Notes: generated from the letters alone by a model not told the origin. Numbered from the stretch's first letter, positions 24,494 through 33,381 are shown. The stretch is 64,000 nucleotides of DNA from an uncultured Lachnoclostridium sp. (GCA_948330435.1 CAOJBY010000006.1:62001-126000), one strand, 5' to 3'. Translations and numbers: made by a program.

Positions 24494-27043
24494 TTATTTT
24501 AATGAAAAGAATCTCTCTACTAAAAATTGCTTGCGACCATACTGCTCAAGCTGGCGTTCCAAAAGCAGCATATCCCGTTCCTCCATGGAACGGGCCATCT
24601 CGTAAATGGCCGCATACTTGGTTCCGGTCACAAGTTCCTCATCCCGGCCCTCGATTATACTACAATCCGGCGTGGATTTTTCTGTTCCGTCATCCAATGT
24701 CTCTGTTACAAACCAAGTGAGGCGTTCTCCGAAAAAGAGCGTAAACTCCTTTACAAACACTCCAACCTCTGTAGGGTACAGCCTCTCCGCAACATAGCTG
24801 CACTGCTTCTCTCTGGGAGTCTCAATCACATAATGAATCACTACCTTATGGGACGGATTCGTTCGATACTCCACGAAAGTCTTGTCCTCCAAAAGCTGAG
24901 GTCGTCCAATCTGATCCAGCAAGTCTTTCATAAATCCAAAACGAAGTCTGCGTTGTATATACCCCATAGTCATCTGCTCTGCCCGGATCCTTTGATGCTC
25001 TGTAAGCTGAGACTGGCATGATAAATACTTCAAATAAGCCAGACCACAGATATCCGCTAGATTCTCCTCCCAGGCAATGCCCTGCTCAATATAATCATAC
25101 GTTCTTTCCGGCACCTTTTCTCCCAGCACAAAATCCTCATGGGCCAGCCAGGTCAGATAAGCCGTACTGACAATTCCTTTCCCGCCCAAGCGATGGTAGT
25201 CTCGAAAGATCTCGAATGCCGAATCCAGAAATTGGCCTGTAAAAAGCATCTGGCTTAAAAGACGCTCCTCCAGTTCAAAAACGTTCAGTTCAAATTCCTC
25301 TCCCGCCCTCCAAATCTGTTCCATCACCTGACAGGAACCATAGTAATATCCGGCCAGGTATTCCAGAATGCTTTCATTATACTTATGATTTTGAAATACA
25401 AACAGACAAAGCTTTAAGAGAAATTCGTCCTCCCCATATTCTAACTCCCGAATGGCCCATGCTGTAAGCTTAATGAGAAGTTTCACCCGAACCATGGAGT
25501 AGCCATGCTTTTTCACCAGATTCCATGCCTCATCATAAAGCCCCCGCAGAATCAAAATCTCGGTAAACCGTGCCCGATCCTTAGGGGTCATATAGGTAGT
25601 CTCTGTAATAAAGAACTCCCGATCCAGTTCCTCCAGTTCATGATTGGCATAATAAAATTGCAAAATCTCCTGACGGACCTCCTGCTTATACCTGGCTGTC
25701 AATCCGTTGATCTTCAGCATACGCTTATAATTTTCCACATTTTCCGCCGTAATCACATGATAGCGGGAGGTTCCGTCACACAGGTGGAGATAGAGCCCCT
25801 GATGATACCGAAGCAATTCCCTGCAGCGTTCCACATATCTTTGCTCTTTTAAAAGCCGCTGTATGGTATAAGGCACGCTGGAACTATAACAATTCCCCTG
25901 CTCGTCCACCAAAAGAATCACGGCTCCCGGCGTATAAACAGGAACCAGTGCTTCCCCCCCACTCAAAGGCACGGTAATACGTCTCTGCAAAGGCTCATAA
26001 AGTACCTGAACCTGACGAATCCTGGGATCCGTACAGGTAAGCTTCCGCAAAAACATAATATCTGCCAGAGCCTCGGCAAAATCAATCGTCAAAAGATTCT
26101 CCACCAAAAACCGTTCATAAATAACAGCCAAATCTACACTGAGTTTCCGTTCCAGGAGCTGCTCTAACATGAAAGATTCCATTTCCTTTTCATACTGACG
26201 ATAAATATCGGAATTCCGATCCTGATACTGAATAATATTGGCATACAGAAAAGCTTTCTGGCGGCTGTTTAAAGTATTCTCCATCCGAAAATACAAAAGC
26301 AGGTTTCTGGGAAGCTGCTCTTTAAAATTCTCCGGAACGGACATCATAAAGTATTCAAAGAGGTTGGTAATCTTAAGTTCCATCCGCACGCCTCTCTGAT
26401 ACCAGAAAAAGCTTTCCTCATCCGTACGGCCGCTTTTAATCAGAATGGAACAGATCCCACTTAACATCTCCTGTCCGCCAAACTTATGATAGGCATTCTT
26501 AAGTCTTGCAAACTGAGTGGCCGTAGGCTGTCGACTCTTTAAAATCAACTCTGTAAGGCGCAGAGCCTCCTCCCCTGTCATCTCCTCCGGATCATCTGTC
26601 ACAATCTCAACTACCGTATCAGGCTTTTTTTCTTTCTCCGGAGGAAGCGGTTCAATGGGATCCGCTGAAATAAAATAGGCATAACTCTCCTCCTCCGGCT
26701 CCCTGTGCTCCTCCACCAAAACCCGATAAGGCAAACTATATTCCCCAGCCTCTGTAACAATACAGAATTCGCCCGTTATCTCTTCACCACCCCACATTCC
26801 CCGGCTGTCAAAAATATAAGTAATTCGTGCGTTTCGCCCATGAAAGCTTCGGTTCTCCAAACCCATACGGCTGGAAGAAGTGTAGACAATCCCTTTAACA
26901 GAACGTCCGCAGGAGATTGTAAAATTCCCCTCCTTGCGTCCTCCCGGACTGCAATGAAGCTGAATGTAGGACTCTGATAAAATCACAGGCGTTTTTTCAT
27001 ATTCAAATTTTCCTGCTGCTATCCGTTCAATCTTAGCCCTCAT
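24494..27043 (-). CDS. Large helical protein of unknown function, DUF5717-like
   Basis: 849 residues, no signal peptide or membrane helix. The first 120 residues are beta-rich with an immunoglobulin-like look (CSPGGRKEGNFTISCGRSVK); residues about 160-650 are helical and TPR-like, with regular Tyr/Leu/Glu patterns; the last 130 residues appear beta-rich again. I recall it as the DUF5717 family, found in Lachnospiraceae beside DUF5716 (not searched). It opens the three-gene cluster; AAAGGATAAAGGG precedes the ATG. The gene is divergent from the CobD-like gene. The three neighbours together may form a scaffold or chaperone-like machine; that is inference. Confidence 0.75.
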   Translation of the reverse strand: MRAKIERIAAGKFEYEKTPVILSESYIQLHCSPGGRKEGNFTISCGRSVKGIVYTSSSRMGLENRSFHGRNARITYIFDSRGMWGGEEITGEFCIVTEAGEYSLPYRVLVEEHREPEEESYAYFISADPIEPLPPEKEKKPDTVVEIVTDDPEEMTGEEALRLTELILKSRQPTATQFARLKNAYHKFGGQEMLSGICSILIKSGRTDEESFFWYQRGVRMELKITNLFEYFMMSVPENFKEQLPRNLLLYFRMENTLNSRQKAFLYANIIQYQDRNSDIYRQYEKEMESFMLEQLLERKLSVDLAVIYERFLVENLLTIDFAEALADIMFLRKLTCTDPRIRQVQVLYEPLQRRITVPLSGGEALVPVYTPGAVILLVDEQGNCYSSSVPYTIQRLLKEQRYVERCRELLRYHQGLYLHLCDGTSRYHVITAENVENYKRMLKINGLTARYKQEVRQEILQFYYANHELEELDREFFITETTYMTPKDRARFTEILILRGLYDEAWNLVKKHGYSMVRVKLLIKLTAWAIRELEYGEDEFLLKLCLFVFQNHKYNESILEYLAGYYYGSCQVMEQIWRAGEEFELNVFELEERLLSQMLFTGQFLDSAFEIFRDYHRLGGKGIVSTAYLTWLAHEDFVLGEKVPERTYDYIEQGIAWEENLADICGLAYLKYLSCQSQLTEHQRIRAEQMTMGYIQRRLRFGFMKDLLDQIGRPQLLEDKTFVEYRTNPSHKVVIHYVIETPREKQCSYVAERLYPTEVGVFVKEFTLFFGERLTWFVTETLDDGTEKSTPDCSIIEGRDEELVTGTKYAAIYEMARSMEERDMLLLERQLEQYGRKQFLVERFFSLK

Positions 27044-27098
27044 AAGCCCTTTATCCTTTCATTTTATAGTTCCGCAATATTCCTGTTATATTTAAAGA

Positions 27099-27126
27099 TT
27101 GCAATTTTTTTAAATTTCATTATAAT
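27099..27126 (+). promoter_or_regulatory. Promoter of the CobD-like gene
   Basis: TTGCAA (27099-27104), 16-base spacer, perfect TATAAT (27121-27126). The leader is about 85 bases long. Confidence 0.7.
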
Positions 27127-27217
27127 GATAGGAAGCAAAGCAACCTCAATTACCTTTTATACCATTTGTTACAGTATAACATTTTTTAAAATAAAGTACA
27201 AGAAAAGAGGCTTTCTA

Positions 27218-28312
27218 ATGTTAAAACATGTGGATCATTTTCACGGCAGTGATTTGGAAAAAATAGAACAGGTTTATGGAGTCAAAAAAGAAGAGATTAT
27301 CAGCTTCAGTGCCAATGTAAACCCCCTGGGAATCTCACCTGTGATGCGTTCTGCTCTTATAGACCAGGTCGACTGCATCACCTCATATCCGGACAGAGAA
27401 TACACCTCTCTGCGTCGTCAGATTGGTGCCTACACTGGTGCCCCCATGGAACACATCATAGTGGGCAACGGTTCAACAGAACTGATTTCCCTCTTCATCC
27501 AGATGGAACACCCTGAAAAAGCTTTGATCCTGGGTCCCACCTATTCCGAATATGAACGGGAAATATCTCTTGGAGGCGGCACTTCCCTTTACTACCCGTT
27601 ACAGGAAGAAGTCGGTTTCGCCCTGGACGTAGATGACTTTCGCACCCATCTGAATGAAAGTCTGGACCTGCTGGTAATCTGCAATCCCAACAACCCCACC
27701 TCTTCCGCCATATCGCAGCATACTATGCGAAAAATTCTGGACGAGTGCAAGCGTTATGATATCTGCGTCATGGTAGACGAAACTTATGTAGAATTCGCTC
27801 CTGATTATCAGGCCATCACCTCTGTTCCTCTGACCCGTTACTACAACAACCTGGTAATCCTGCGAGGCGTATCCAAGTTCTTCGCTTCTCCGGGTCTGCG
27901 CTTAGGGTATGCCATCACCGGCAATGAAGATCTCATCAAACGCATTAACTCAATAAAAAACCCATGGACCATCAACAGTCTGGCTGCAGCAGCCGGAGAA
28001 TTGATGTTCTCAGACACAGATTATATCGTCAAAACCAAAGACTTAACCTCCAAAGAACGTACCCGAATCAGTCAGGGGTTATCCTCCTGGGGAACTGTAA
28101 AAGCATATAACTCCTATGCCAACTTCATTCTGGTCCGCATAGAAAAAAAGGGCATCACAGCCGAAGATCTCTTCAAACACGCCATCCGGCAGAAAATGAT
28201 GATCCGAAACTGCTGCACTTTCCCTTTCTTAGACAATCGCTACATCCGCTTCTGCTTCATGACCCCAGAGCAGAATGATGCCCTGTTAACATGTCTTAAA
28301 GAACTTCTATAG
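27218..28312 (+). CDS. PLP-dependent aminotransferase, CobD/HisC-like (threonine-phosphate decarboxylase type)
   Basis: 364 residues, fold-type I. The N-terminus HGSDLEKIEQVYGV and FSANVNPLGIS are what I expect of CobD, which makes aminopropanol phosphate for the cobalamin lower loop. The substrate/PLP residues are ICNPNNPTS, MVDETYVEF (the conserved Asp) and the PLP lysine in LRGVSKFFASPGLRLGY. Histidinol-phosphate aminotransferase is the main alternative because the two families are close. No cob/cbi or his genes are in the window. AAAGAGG seven bases before the ATG at 27218 decides the start; the frame is open from 27125. Confidence 0.8.
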   Translation: MLKHVDHFHGSDLEKIEQVYGVKKEEIISFSANVNPLGISPVMRSALIDQVDCITSYPDREYTSLRRQIGAYTGAPMEHIIVGNGSTELISLFIQMEHPEKALILGPTYSEYEREISLGGGTSLYYPLQEEVGFALDVDDFRTHLNESLDLLVICNPNNPTSSAISQHTMRKILDECKRYDICVMVDETYVEFAPDYQAITSVPLTRYYNNLVILRGVSKFFASPGLRLGYAITGNEDLIKRINSIKNPWTINSLAAAAGELMFSDTDYIVKTKDLTSKERTRISQGLSSWGTVKAYNSYANFILVRIEKKGITAEDLFKHAIRQKMMIRNCCTFPFLDNRYIRFCFMTPEQNDALLTCLKELL

Positions 28313-28321
28313 CCAAAACCA

Positions 28322-28348
28322 GGGAGCGGATCAAGAAAGACCGCTCCC
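28322..28348. terminator. Bidirectional terminator between convergent genes
   Basis: Perfect GGGAGCGG / CCGCTCCC hairpin ten bases after the CobD-like stop and seven bases beyond the stop of the convergent foldase gene. ATCTGTTTATT follows on the plus strand. Confidence 0.65.
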
Positions 28349-28354
28349 ATCTGT

Positions 28355-29353
28355 TTATTCCTCAAAATATTTATTATAGATCTCTAAAAAGCTCTCGGAA
28401 ATCCCCTGCTCCCAATCTCCAAAATGTACCTGCTCCCAAATCCGATTATTAAACTCCGAAGGTGTACTTGCAATCAATTCCTCATAGATCCGGCTAAAAA
28501 TCTCATCTCTACGCCGTTCTACCATCGTAACCTTATTATCCTCCGTAGCCTCCCGATCAAAATTGTCAATACATTTAAGGATATAGAACCCATCCTCTCC
28601 TTCAATGATACCACTAACTGCATCATTCTCAAGAGCAAATGCCGCCTCCTCATAAGCCGCTTCTTTTTCTCCCCTGCCAAACGTATAGCTAAGCTGGCTA
28701 TCCTGACTATAAACAGATGCCAGAGTTAAAAATTCCTTTCCCGCCTCTATCTCTCCCAAAATATTTTGGGCACTTTCCAAAGAATCCACTTTAATCTGCT
28801 GTACTGTAATAATCCGGGCTTCATCATCGCTAACCTCTGTATTTACATCTTTCGTGATCTCCCGATACACTTTTCCGGACAACACATGATCGGAATAGAG
28901 TTTCTCTACATCTTCCCCCTCAAGCCCCATGTACTTTACTGCTTCTGTACTTAATGACTTATAATACTCCGCCGCTGCTTTTTTTACTTTCTCCTGCTCT
29001 GCTTCCGTCAACTCCACCTCATACTCCTGTGCCAGAAGCGTAACGGCTTTCATAGAAGCCAACTGAGAAACAATAATATTTTTCACATAATCCTCCAGCG
29101 TAATACCACCAAAATCATGCTCCCACATCTCAACCCCATAGACACTCTCATATTGAGCCTGATAATCCATTACGTAAATCATCGCTTCCGGCAGCGTACA
29201 CACACTGTCCCCCACTTTAAAAAGCTGATTCTCTGTAAGACCTGTAGTCAAAACAATCTCTGTATTTTTAAAATGGCCGCACCCAACCGGGCCCCCTGCC
29301 AACAGGCAGGCCGCCAGACACAAAGCCAATCCCTTTTTCACATTTTTTTTCAT
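28355..29353 (-). CDS. Peptidyl-prolyl cis-trans isomerase lipoprotein (PrsA/SurA-like)
   Basis: 332 residues, exported foldase. The signal GLALCLAACLLAGGPVGCG gives a lipid-anchored Cys. A SurA-N-like helical segment (about 40-165) is followed by a parvulin domain (about 180-270; VQQIKVDSLESAQNILGEIE, FLTLASVYSQDSQLSYTFGR) and a helical C-terminus. It starts one base after the 87-residue gene's stop, with AGAGG from inside that gene as ribosome binding site, so the two are co-translated. Parvulin key residues are only partly conserved, so it may act mainly as a chaperone. Confidence 0.85.
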   Translation of the reverse strand: MKKNVKKGLALCLAACLLAGGPVGCGHFKNTEIVLTTGLTENQLFKVGDSVCTLPEAMIYVMDYQAQYESVYGVEMWEHDFGGITLEDYVKNIIVSQLASMKAVTLLAQEYEVELTEAEQEKVKKAAAEYYKSLSTEAVKYMGLEGEDVEKLYSDHVLSGKVYREITKDVNTEVSDDEARIITVQQIKVDSLESAQNILGEIEAGKEFLTLASVYSQDSQLSYTFGRGEKEAAYEEAAFALENDAVSGIIEGEDGFYILKCIDNFDREATEDNKVTMVERRRDEIFSRIYEELIASTPSEFNNRIWEQVHFGDWEQGISESFLEIYNKYFEE

Positions 29354-29354
29354 T

Positions 29355-29618
29355 CTATGCCTCTACAATCAAATAAGTCCCGTCACCCAAGGGGAAAACT
29401 TCTGATATCTCTTCCAGTTCCTCATAAGACAAACCGGACACATCCATACCGCTTTCTTCAAAATATTCCCGAACCTCTTTAATGGAATCCACGACTACTG
29501 CCATACAGTCTTCCAGAAAGTTCTCTGCCTCCTCCAAAGACCCGGCAACCGGCTCGTCAAAAAGCTGACCCTGTTTTTTCAGAAAAACTTCCAGACACTC
29601 CTCCGAATACTCGTTCAT
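29355..29618 (-). CDS. Small acidic protein of unknown function
   Basis: 87 residues, strongly acidic, helical (EEAENFLEDCMAVVVDSIKE), ending in a short beta motif (DGTYLIVEA). Not recognised. AGGAGG lies six bases before the ATG. It sits between a HAD phosphatase and the foldase lipoprotein and is joined to the latter with a one-base gap, suggesting that the two proteins are made together. Confidence 0.7.
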   Translation of the reverse strand: MNEYSEECLEVFLKKQGQLFDEPVAGSLEEAENFLEDCMAVVVDSIKEVREYFEESGMDVSGLSYEELEEISEVFPLGDGTYLIVEA

Positions 29619-29650
29619 ACCAATGCCTCCTATTTTAGTTCCGCAATATC

Positions 29651-30436
29651 CTATAACAATGTTTTCAATACTTTCAACACCCCATCATTCACATTGGTGT
29701 CTGTCACATATTTTGCTTCTTTCTTTACAGCCTCCACCGCATTTCCCACCGCATAGCTTTCTTTCGCACTGTGAAACATTTTGATATCATTAAAATTATC
29801 ACCAAATACCATGGTTTCTTCCGGAGAAATCCCCAAAGTCTCTTGAATACTGCGTATAGCATTTCCTTTGCTGGCATCCCTATTCAGGAAATCCAGCCAT
29901 ATCTCTCCTGCCAGAGTACAGTACATCCGATCACTCCATCGCTGAATCATATCATCTGCAATCTTTAAAATATCTGTCTTATGATAAATGGCCATCTTAT
30001 TAACCATTCGTTCCTTTACCAATACGTCCTCTTCCACATGAATGATGCTTTTATAACCTTTCCTTACCAGATCCAAAAATTCCGGATCCTGGCTTTCCGT
30101 AAAAAACCCTTCTTTCGTATCCATTGTAAAACTGGCTCCCGGAATCTTACGTACTTCCTGTATCCAATCTTGAATATCTTTCCAGTCCAGTACCTGATCC
30201 AACATGGTATATCCTCTGCAATTTACATAAGCACCATTTTCTGCAATAAAGATCATATCGTCCTTTACTGGTGCAAAGAGTCTGGACATGCCGAAATAAT
30301 GCCGTCCACTGGCAGCAGCAAAAAGAATATCTTTTTCTTTCAGCTTTCGAATCACCGGGAATATCTCTGGATTAATCTGATCGGTTCCCTCCGGAAGCAG
30401 TGTTCCGTCAATATCACTTGCAACTAATTTAATCAT
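29651..30436 (-). CDS. Cof-type HAD phosphatase
   Basis: 261 residues. HAD motif I is SDIDGTLLPEG, motif II the Ser in AAASGRH, motif III the Lys before GNAIRSI, and motif IV GDNFNDIKMF. The large C2 cap between motifs II and III (about 80-190) puts it in the Cof/YidA group, which dephosphorylates sugar phosphates and related metabolites. AAGGAGTAATT precedes the ATG. Substrate not assignable. The following gene in the transcript is the 87-residue protein. Confidence 0.9.
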   Translation of the reverse strand: MIKLVASDIDGTLLPEGTDQINPEIFPVIRKLKEKDILFAAASGRHYFGMSRLFAPVKDDMIFIAENGAYVNCRGYTMLDQVLDWKDIQDWIQEVRKIPGASFTMDTKEGFFTESQDPEFLDLVRKGYKSIIHVEEDVLVKERMVNKMAIYHKTDILKIADDMIQRWSDRMYCTLAGEIWLDFLNRDASKGNAIRSIQETLGISPEETMVFGDNFNDIKMFHSAKESYAVGNAVEAVKKEAKYVTDTNVNDGVLKVLKTLL

Positions 30437-30481
30437 AATTACTCCTTTTTATGCATCTTTCAAGTACTGCTGTTCTGTATC

Positions 30482-31141
30482 TCATTTGTTTTGGTAAATT
30501 TCGCACAAAGTCATGGGATCTTCTATCACAGCCATAGCTCCTGTAGCTTCCAGTTCCTCTCTTTCCCGAAATCCCCATAAGACTCCTACAGTATACATAC
30601 CTGCTGCTGTTCCGGTCTTCATGTCCGTTCCCGTATCACCTATATAAAGGCAATTTTCCGGGTCTGCATTCAGCATCCGGGCCGTATAAAGAGCTCCTTT
30701 CGGATCCGGCTTTCTGGGAAGCTCCTCTGTCTGTCCCTGAATCCAGTCAAAGACCTCTTCCCCAAATACCCGTTGAATCACATTGACCGTATTGGCATGA
30801 GGCTTATTGGAGGTTACTCCAAGCCTGGCTCCAAGTCTCTTTAACTCCTTTATGGACTCCAAAATTCCCGGATAAGGCTTTACATGGTAAAGGCATCCCT
30901 CCCGAAAATATTCCATATATTTTTCTTTGAGGACAGCAAAATGAAGTTCCCTAGTATCCCCATTCACATGTAAAAGCCGGTGCACAAGCATATCCACCCC
31001 ATCCCCCACGAAAATCTTATAATCTGCAAGAGAGGCCTCTTTCATACCAAGTTCCCGAAGTGCCCGATTCGCACAGTAAGCCATCGATTCCACACTGTCA
31101 CATAAAGTTCCATCCAAATCAAAAATGCAAGCCTGATACAT
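30482..31141 (-). CDS. HAD hydrolase, phosphoglycolate phosphatase-like
   Basis: 219 residues. Motif I FDLDGTLCDSVESM, motif II VTSNKPHANT, motif III Lys in PRKPDPKGA, motif IV YIGDTGTDMKTG, with a small helical C1 cap: the Gph/PgmB/YjjG-like group. AAAGGATATAACA before the ATG at 31141 is decisive; the open frame to 31159 adds only MGKDIT. It lies 36 bases downstream of maf on the same strand, and 45 bases upstream of the Cof-type gene, so several phosphatases may share one transcript. Confidence 0.9.
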   Translation of the reverse strand: MYQACIFDLDGTLCDSVESMAYCANRALRELGMKEASLADYKIFVGDGVDMLVHRLLHVNGDTRELHFAVLKEKYMEYFREGCLYHVKPYPGILESIKELKRLGARLGVTSNKPHANTVNVIQRVFGEEVFDWIQGQTEELPRKPDPKGALYTARMLNADPENCLYIGDTGTDMKTGTAAGMYTVGVLWGFREREELEATGAMAVIEDPMTLCEIYQNK

Positions 31142-31177
31142 TGTTATATCCTTTCCCAATTATAATACACTTCCTGC

Positions 31178-31762
31178 TTACGCAAAAAGATCGATCCCTA
31201 TTTTCAGCATTTCCTGATAAAATCTCACAGCCGGAAACCCCACAACCGTAGAGTAGGATCCCTGAATCTTTCGAATCCACAGAGCACAACCTCCCTGAAT
31301 AGCATAGGCCCCTGCCTTGTCCATAGGTTCTCCTGTGCGAATATATTGGCGAATCCACTCATCTGTCATAGGGTACATGGAAACCTCTGTCCCATCTACA
31401 AAGTTGAGAATCACCTCTTTCGTGTCTGAATCTACAACCGCAACCCCGGTATACACCGTATGAGTAGCCCCTTCCAGTTCCTTTAACATCCGAAAAGCGT
31501 CTTCCTCATTGAGAGGCTTACCCATAATCTCCCCCCGAAAGGACACAACTGTATCAGATCCAATGACTAAAGCATGTTCCTTAAGCTTTTCCGCAACCTC
31601 CATAGCTTTTTGCAGGGCAAGTTCTTTGACGACTCCATCTGGCTCCTTACAGGTACTGTGCTCTTCCCCGCAGGCGGGACAGACAGAAAAGCTCATTCCC
31701 ATCTGTTCCAAAATCTCTTTTCTTCTGGGTGAGGCAGAGGCTAAAATCAGTTTTTTCGTCAT
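31178..31762 (-). CDS. maf: Maf family nucleotide pyrophosphatase
   Basis: 194 residues, cytoplasmic. Maf proteins hydrolyse dTTP/UTP or modified nucleotides to monophosphates and are tied to cell division arrest. The signature LILASASPRRKEILEQ stands at the N-terminus; VIGSDTVVSFRGEIMGKP contains the catalytic Asp; later AGAYAIQGGCALWI and GSYSTVVGFPA complete the set. Its ATG overlaps the stop of the upstream LiaF-like gene as ATGA, so translation is coupled. Confidence 0.93.
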   Translation of the reverse strand: MTKKLILASASPRRKEILEQMGMSFSVCPACGEEHSTCKEPDGVVKELALQKAMEVAEKLKEHALVIGSDTVVSFRGEIMGKPLNEEDAFRMLKELEGATHTVYTGVAVVDSDTKEVILNFVDGTEVSMYPMTDEWIRQYIRTGEPMDKAGAYAIQGGCALWIRKIQGSYSTVVGFPAVRFYQEMLKIGIDLFA

Positions 31763-32451
31763 TTGATATCTACTCCTCCAAAGACACAGGTTGCATTAAT
31801 ATACAAGGTATGGCAGGGAACCTCCGTAGGTGCCAGTGCCCGGTTGGATACACCGCCCAAAACCGGCGTGGACATCACTCTTACTACCACATTAGAAGGA
31901 ACATAGATCTCAACACCGCCAAAAATCGCAGTGGCATCAATCCTCACATCCCGTTCAATGACAGCAGAACGCAAATCCATGTTGACACCGCCGAACACCG
32001 CACTGACTGTAGCACCCTCAAAGAGCTGCCCGTCATACTGTACCTTTCTTCCATCAAAAACGCCGGATACATCCGAGCCGCCTGTTCCCGTTTTCTCAAA
32101 GGGAATCTGATTCCCCTGTTGATCCGTAATCTTGCGCTTTGTATTGCTTAAAAGAATACTAAGTCCTATGAGAATCAGGATTGCCGGAACCAGAAGCTTT
32201 CGAATCATAGAAAATGCCAGGATTCCCTGAGCTCCAAGAAGCAGGACAACTCCTACACATATTCCCGCTATATTGCCTCCATTTGGCCCATACTGTATCA
32301 GATTTATGATACAGGGGACCAGAATAAAGAGTGTCCACCAACCCCGGAAGAATATATTGAAATCCCAGATACCAAGGTTACCGCCTGCATATCCGATCCC
32401 TATCAGAATCAAAAGCAGGCCCCATACAACATTAGAAATTTTATTTTTCAT
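31759..32451 (-). CDS. LiaF-like membrane protein
   Basis: 230 residues. The N-terminal half has four hydrophobic helices (VVWGLLLILIGIGYAGGN and following), like the LiaF/DUF5668 transmembrane domain; the C-terminal half is the beta-helical LiaF-type domain with repeated AVFGGVNMDLR, AIFGGVEIYVP, VLGGVSN and CVFGGVDIK. LiaF proteins restrain envelope-stress kinases (LiaS), but no LiaR/S pair is here. AGAGGTGCAAAAG precedes the ATG at 32451. The gene is coupled to maf by a four-base overlap. A CTCTAT/ATAGAG hairpin and a possible promoter (TTGTCA-N17-TACTCT) lie upstream. Confidence 0.85.
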   Translation of the reverse strand: MKNKISNVVWGLLLILIGIGYAGGNLGIWDFNIFFRGWWTLFILVPCIINLIQYGPNGGNIAGICVGVVLLLGAQGILAFSMIRKLLVPAILILIGLSILLSNTKRKITDQQGNQIPFEKTGTGGSDVSGVFDGRKVQYDGQLFEGATVSAVFGGVNMDLRSAVIERDVRIDATAIFGGVEIYVPSNVVVRVMSTPVLGGVSNRALAPTEVPCHTLYINATCVFGGVDIK

Positions 32452-32656
32452 CTTTTGCACCTCTTTTTCTCTATTTATATAGAGTAATATATATTTTTTC
32501 CCTTGACAATAAAATTTTTCATTTTTTTTACTTTTCTTTTTGATAGTTTCGTATTACAATAGAGAAAATGTTTCCCACTGAAAATGGACAGACTAACAAT
32601 GAATTTGGAAGCAAAAAATATTTACAGAAAATATAAAGAAAGGAGTTTTACCTGAT

Positions 32657-32923
32657 ATGAAGAAATTTTTGAAATTTTTATGTTCTGCCGCTGTACTTTG
32701 TGCAACTGTAGCCGGAGGTATTTTCGCTTATAAGAAGTTTTTTGCTCCGGGGCCCTTTGATGATGATTTTGAGGAGGATTCCTCAGAAGAAGAAATTGCA
32801 GAAAGAGGCTACGTGTCTTTGAGCCCCTCTGAGGAGAAAACTGCCAAAGAGACTGAAGAAAGCGAAGAGTCCCATGAGGAAGCTTCCAAAGAGACTGCCC
32901 AGGAAGAAGCTGCTGAGGAATAA
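32657..32923 (+). CDS. Small acidic membrane-anchored protein
   Basis: 88 residues: a short basic start, one helix (FLCSAAVLCATVAGGIFAY) and an extremely acidic, disordered tail rich in Glu, Ser and Ala (DDDFEEDSSEEEIAE). AAAGGAG lies 11 bases before the ATG. Divergent from the LiaF-like gene and isolated, with a terminator after it. It resembles the single-helix, acidic-tail small proteins found near envelope genes in Clostridia, but I cannot name a family. A promoter candidate ends in TACAAT near 32555; the -35 is poor. Confidence 0.65.
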   Translation: MKKFLKFLCSAAVLCATVAGGIFAYKKFFAPGPFDDDFEEDSSEEEIAERGYVSLSPSEEKTAKETEESEESHEEASKETAQEEAAEE

Positions 32924-32953
32924 GCTTTCTGTGTGATACAGAATTCTTTAAAA

Positions 32954-32995
32954 GGACTGTCTGGAAATAGCTGATGCCTTATTTCCTGACAGTCC
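32954..32995. terminator. Bidirectional terminator (shared repeat type)
   Basis: Hairpin GGACTGTC-GGAAATA / TATTTCC-GACAGTCC with CCCTTTT after it on the plus strand and AAAG-TTTAAAG on the minus. It separates the small acidic gene from the convergent trxA, closing the thioredoxin operon. Its stem is related to the outer arms of the 6034-6222 element. Confidence 0.75.
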
Positions 32996-33049
32996 CCTTT
33001 TCTAATTGCTTCTTTCCGTTTGCATCTCTGATGCAATTTTGCTATTCTA

Positions 33050-33358
33050 CTACACTTCCTCAATCATTTTGATAATCGCCGGCTTCTGTTGCAGTCCCGT
33101 CATCCGCTTTAATTCTTTTCCGTCTTTTATAAGAATTAATGTGGGATATCCGGATACCCCATACTCTTCCACCAGTGCCTTGTTTTTATCAAAATCTACT
33201 TTCAGGATCTGAACCTTGTCCCCACAGGCCTTATCCACATCAGCCAGTACAAAAGCAAGCATTTTGCAAGGACCGCAGGTAGTAGAATAAAAATCCGCAA
33301 GAACAAGTCCTTCCTTTACACTCTGTCGAAACTCTTCTTCCATTACTTCTTTTAACAT
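33050..33358 (-). CDS. trxA: Thioredoxin
   Basis: 102 residues, cytoplasmic disulfide reductant. The redox site is TTCGPCKML: the CGPC is canonical, but the usual Trp before it is Thr. The cis-Pro loop GYPTLILIKDG is intact. The open frame runs to 33478 into trxB; AGGAGAGAAGC before the ATG at 33358 is decisive. It starts 23 bases after trxB and ends a co-directional series reaching back to the PTS IIC gene. Confidence 0.93.
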   Translation of the reverse strand: MLKEVMEEEFRQSVKEGLVLADFYSTTCGPCKMLAFVLADVDKACGDKVQILKVDFDKNKALVEEYGVSGYPTLILIKDGKELKRMTGLQQKPAIIKMIEEV

Positions 33359-33381
33359 AAGCTTCTCTCCTATCACATAGT

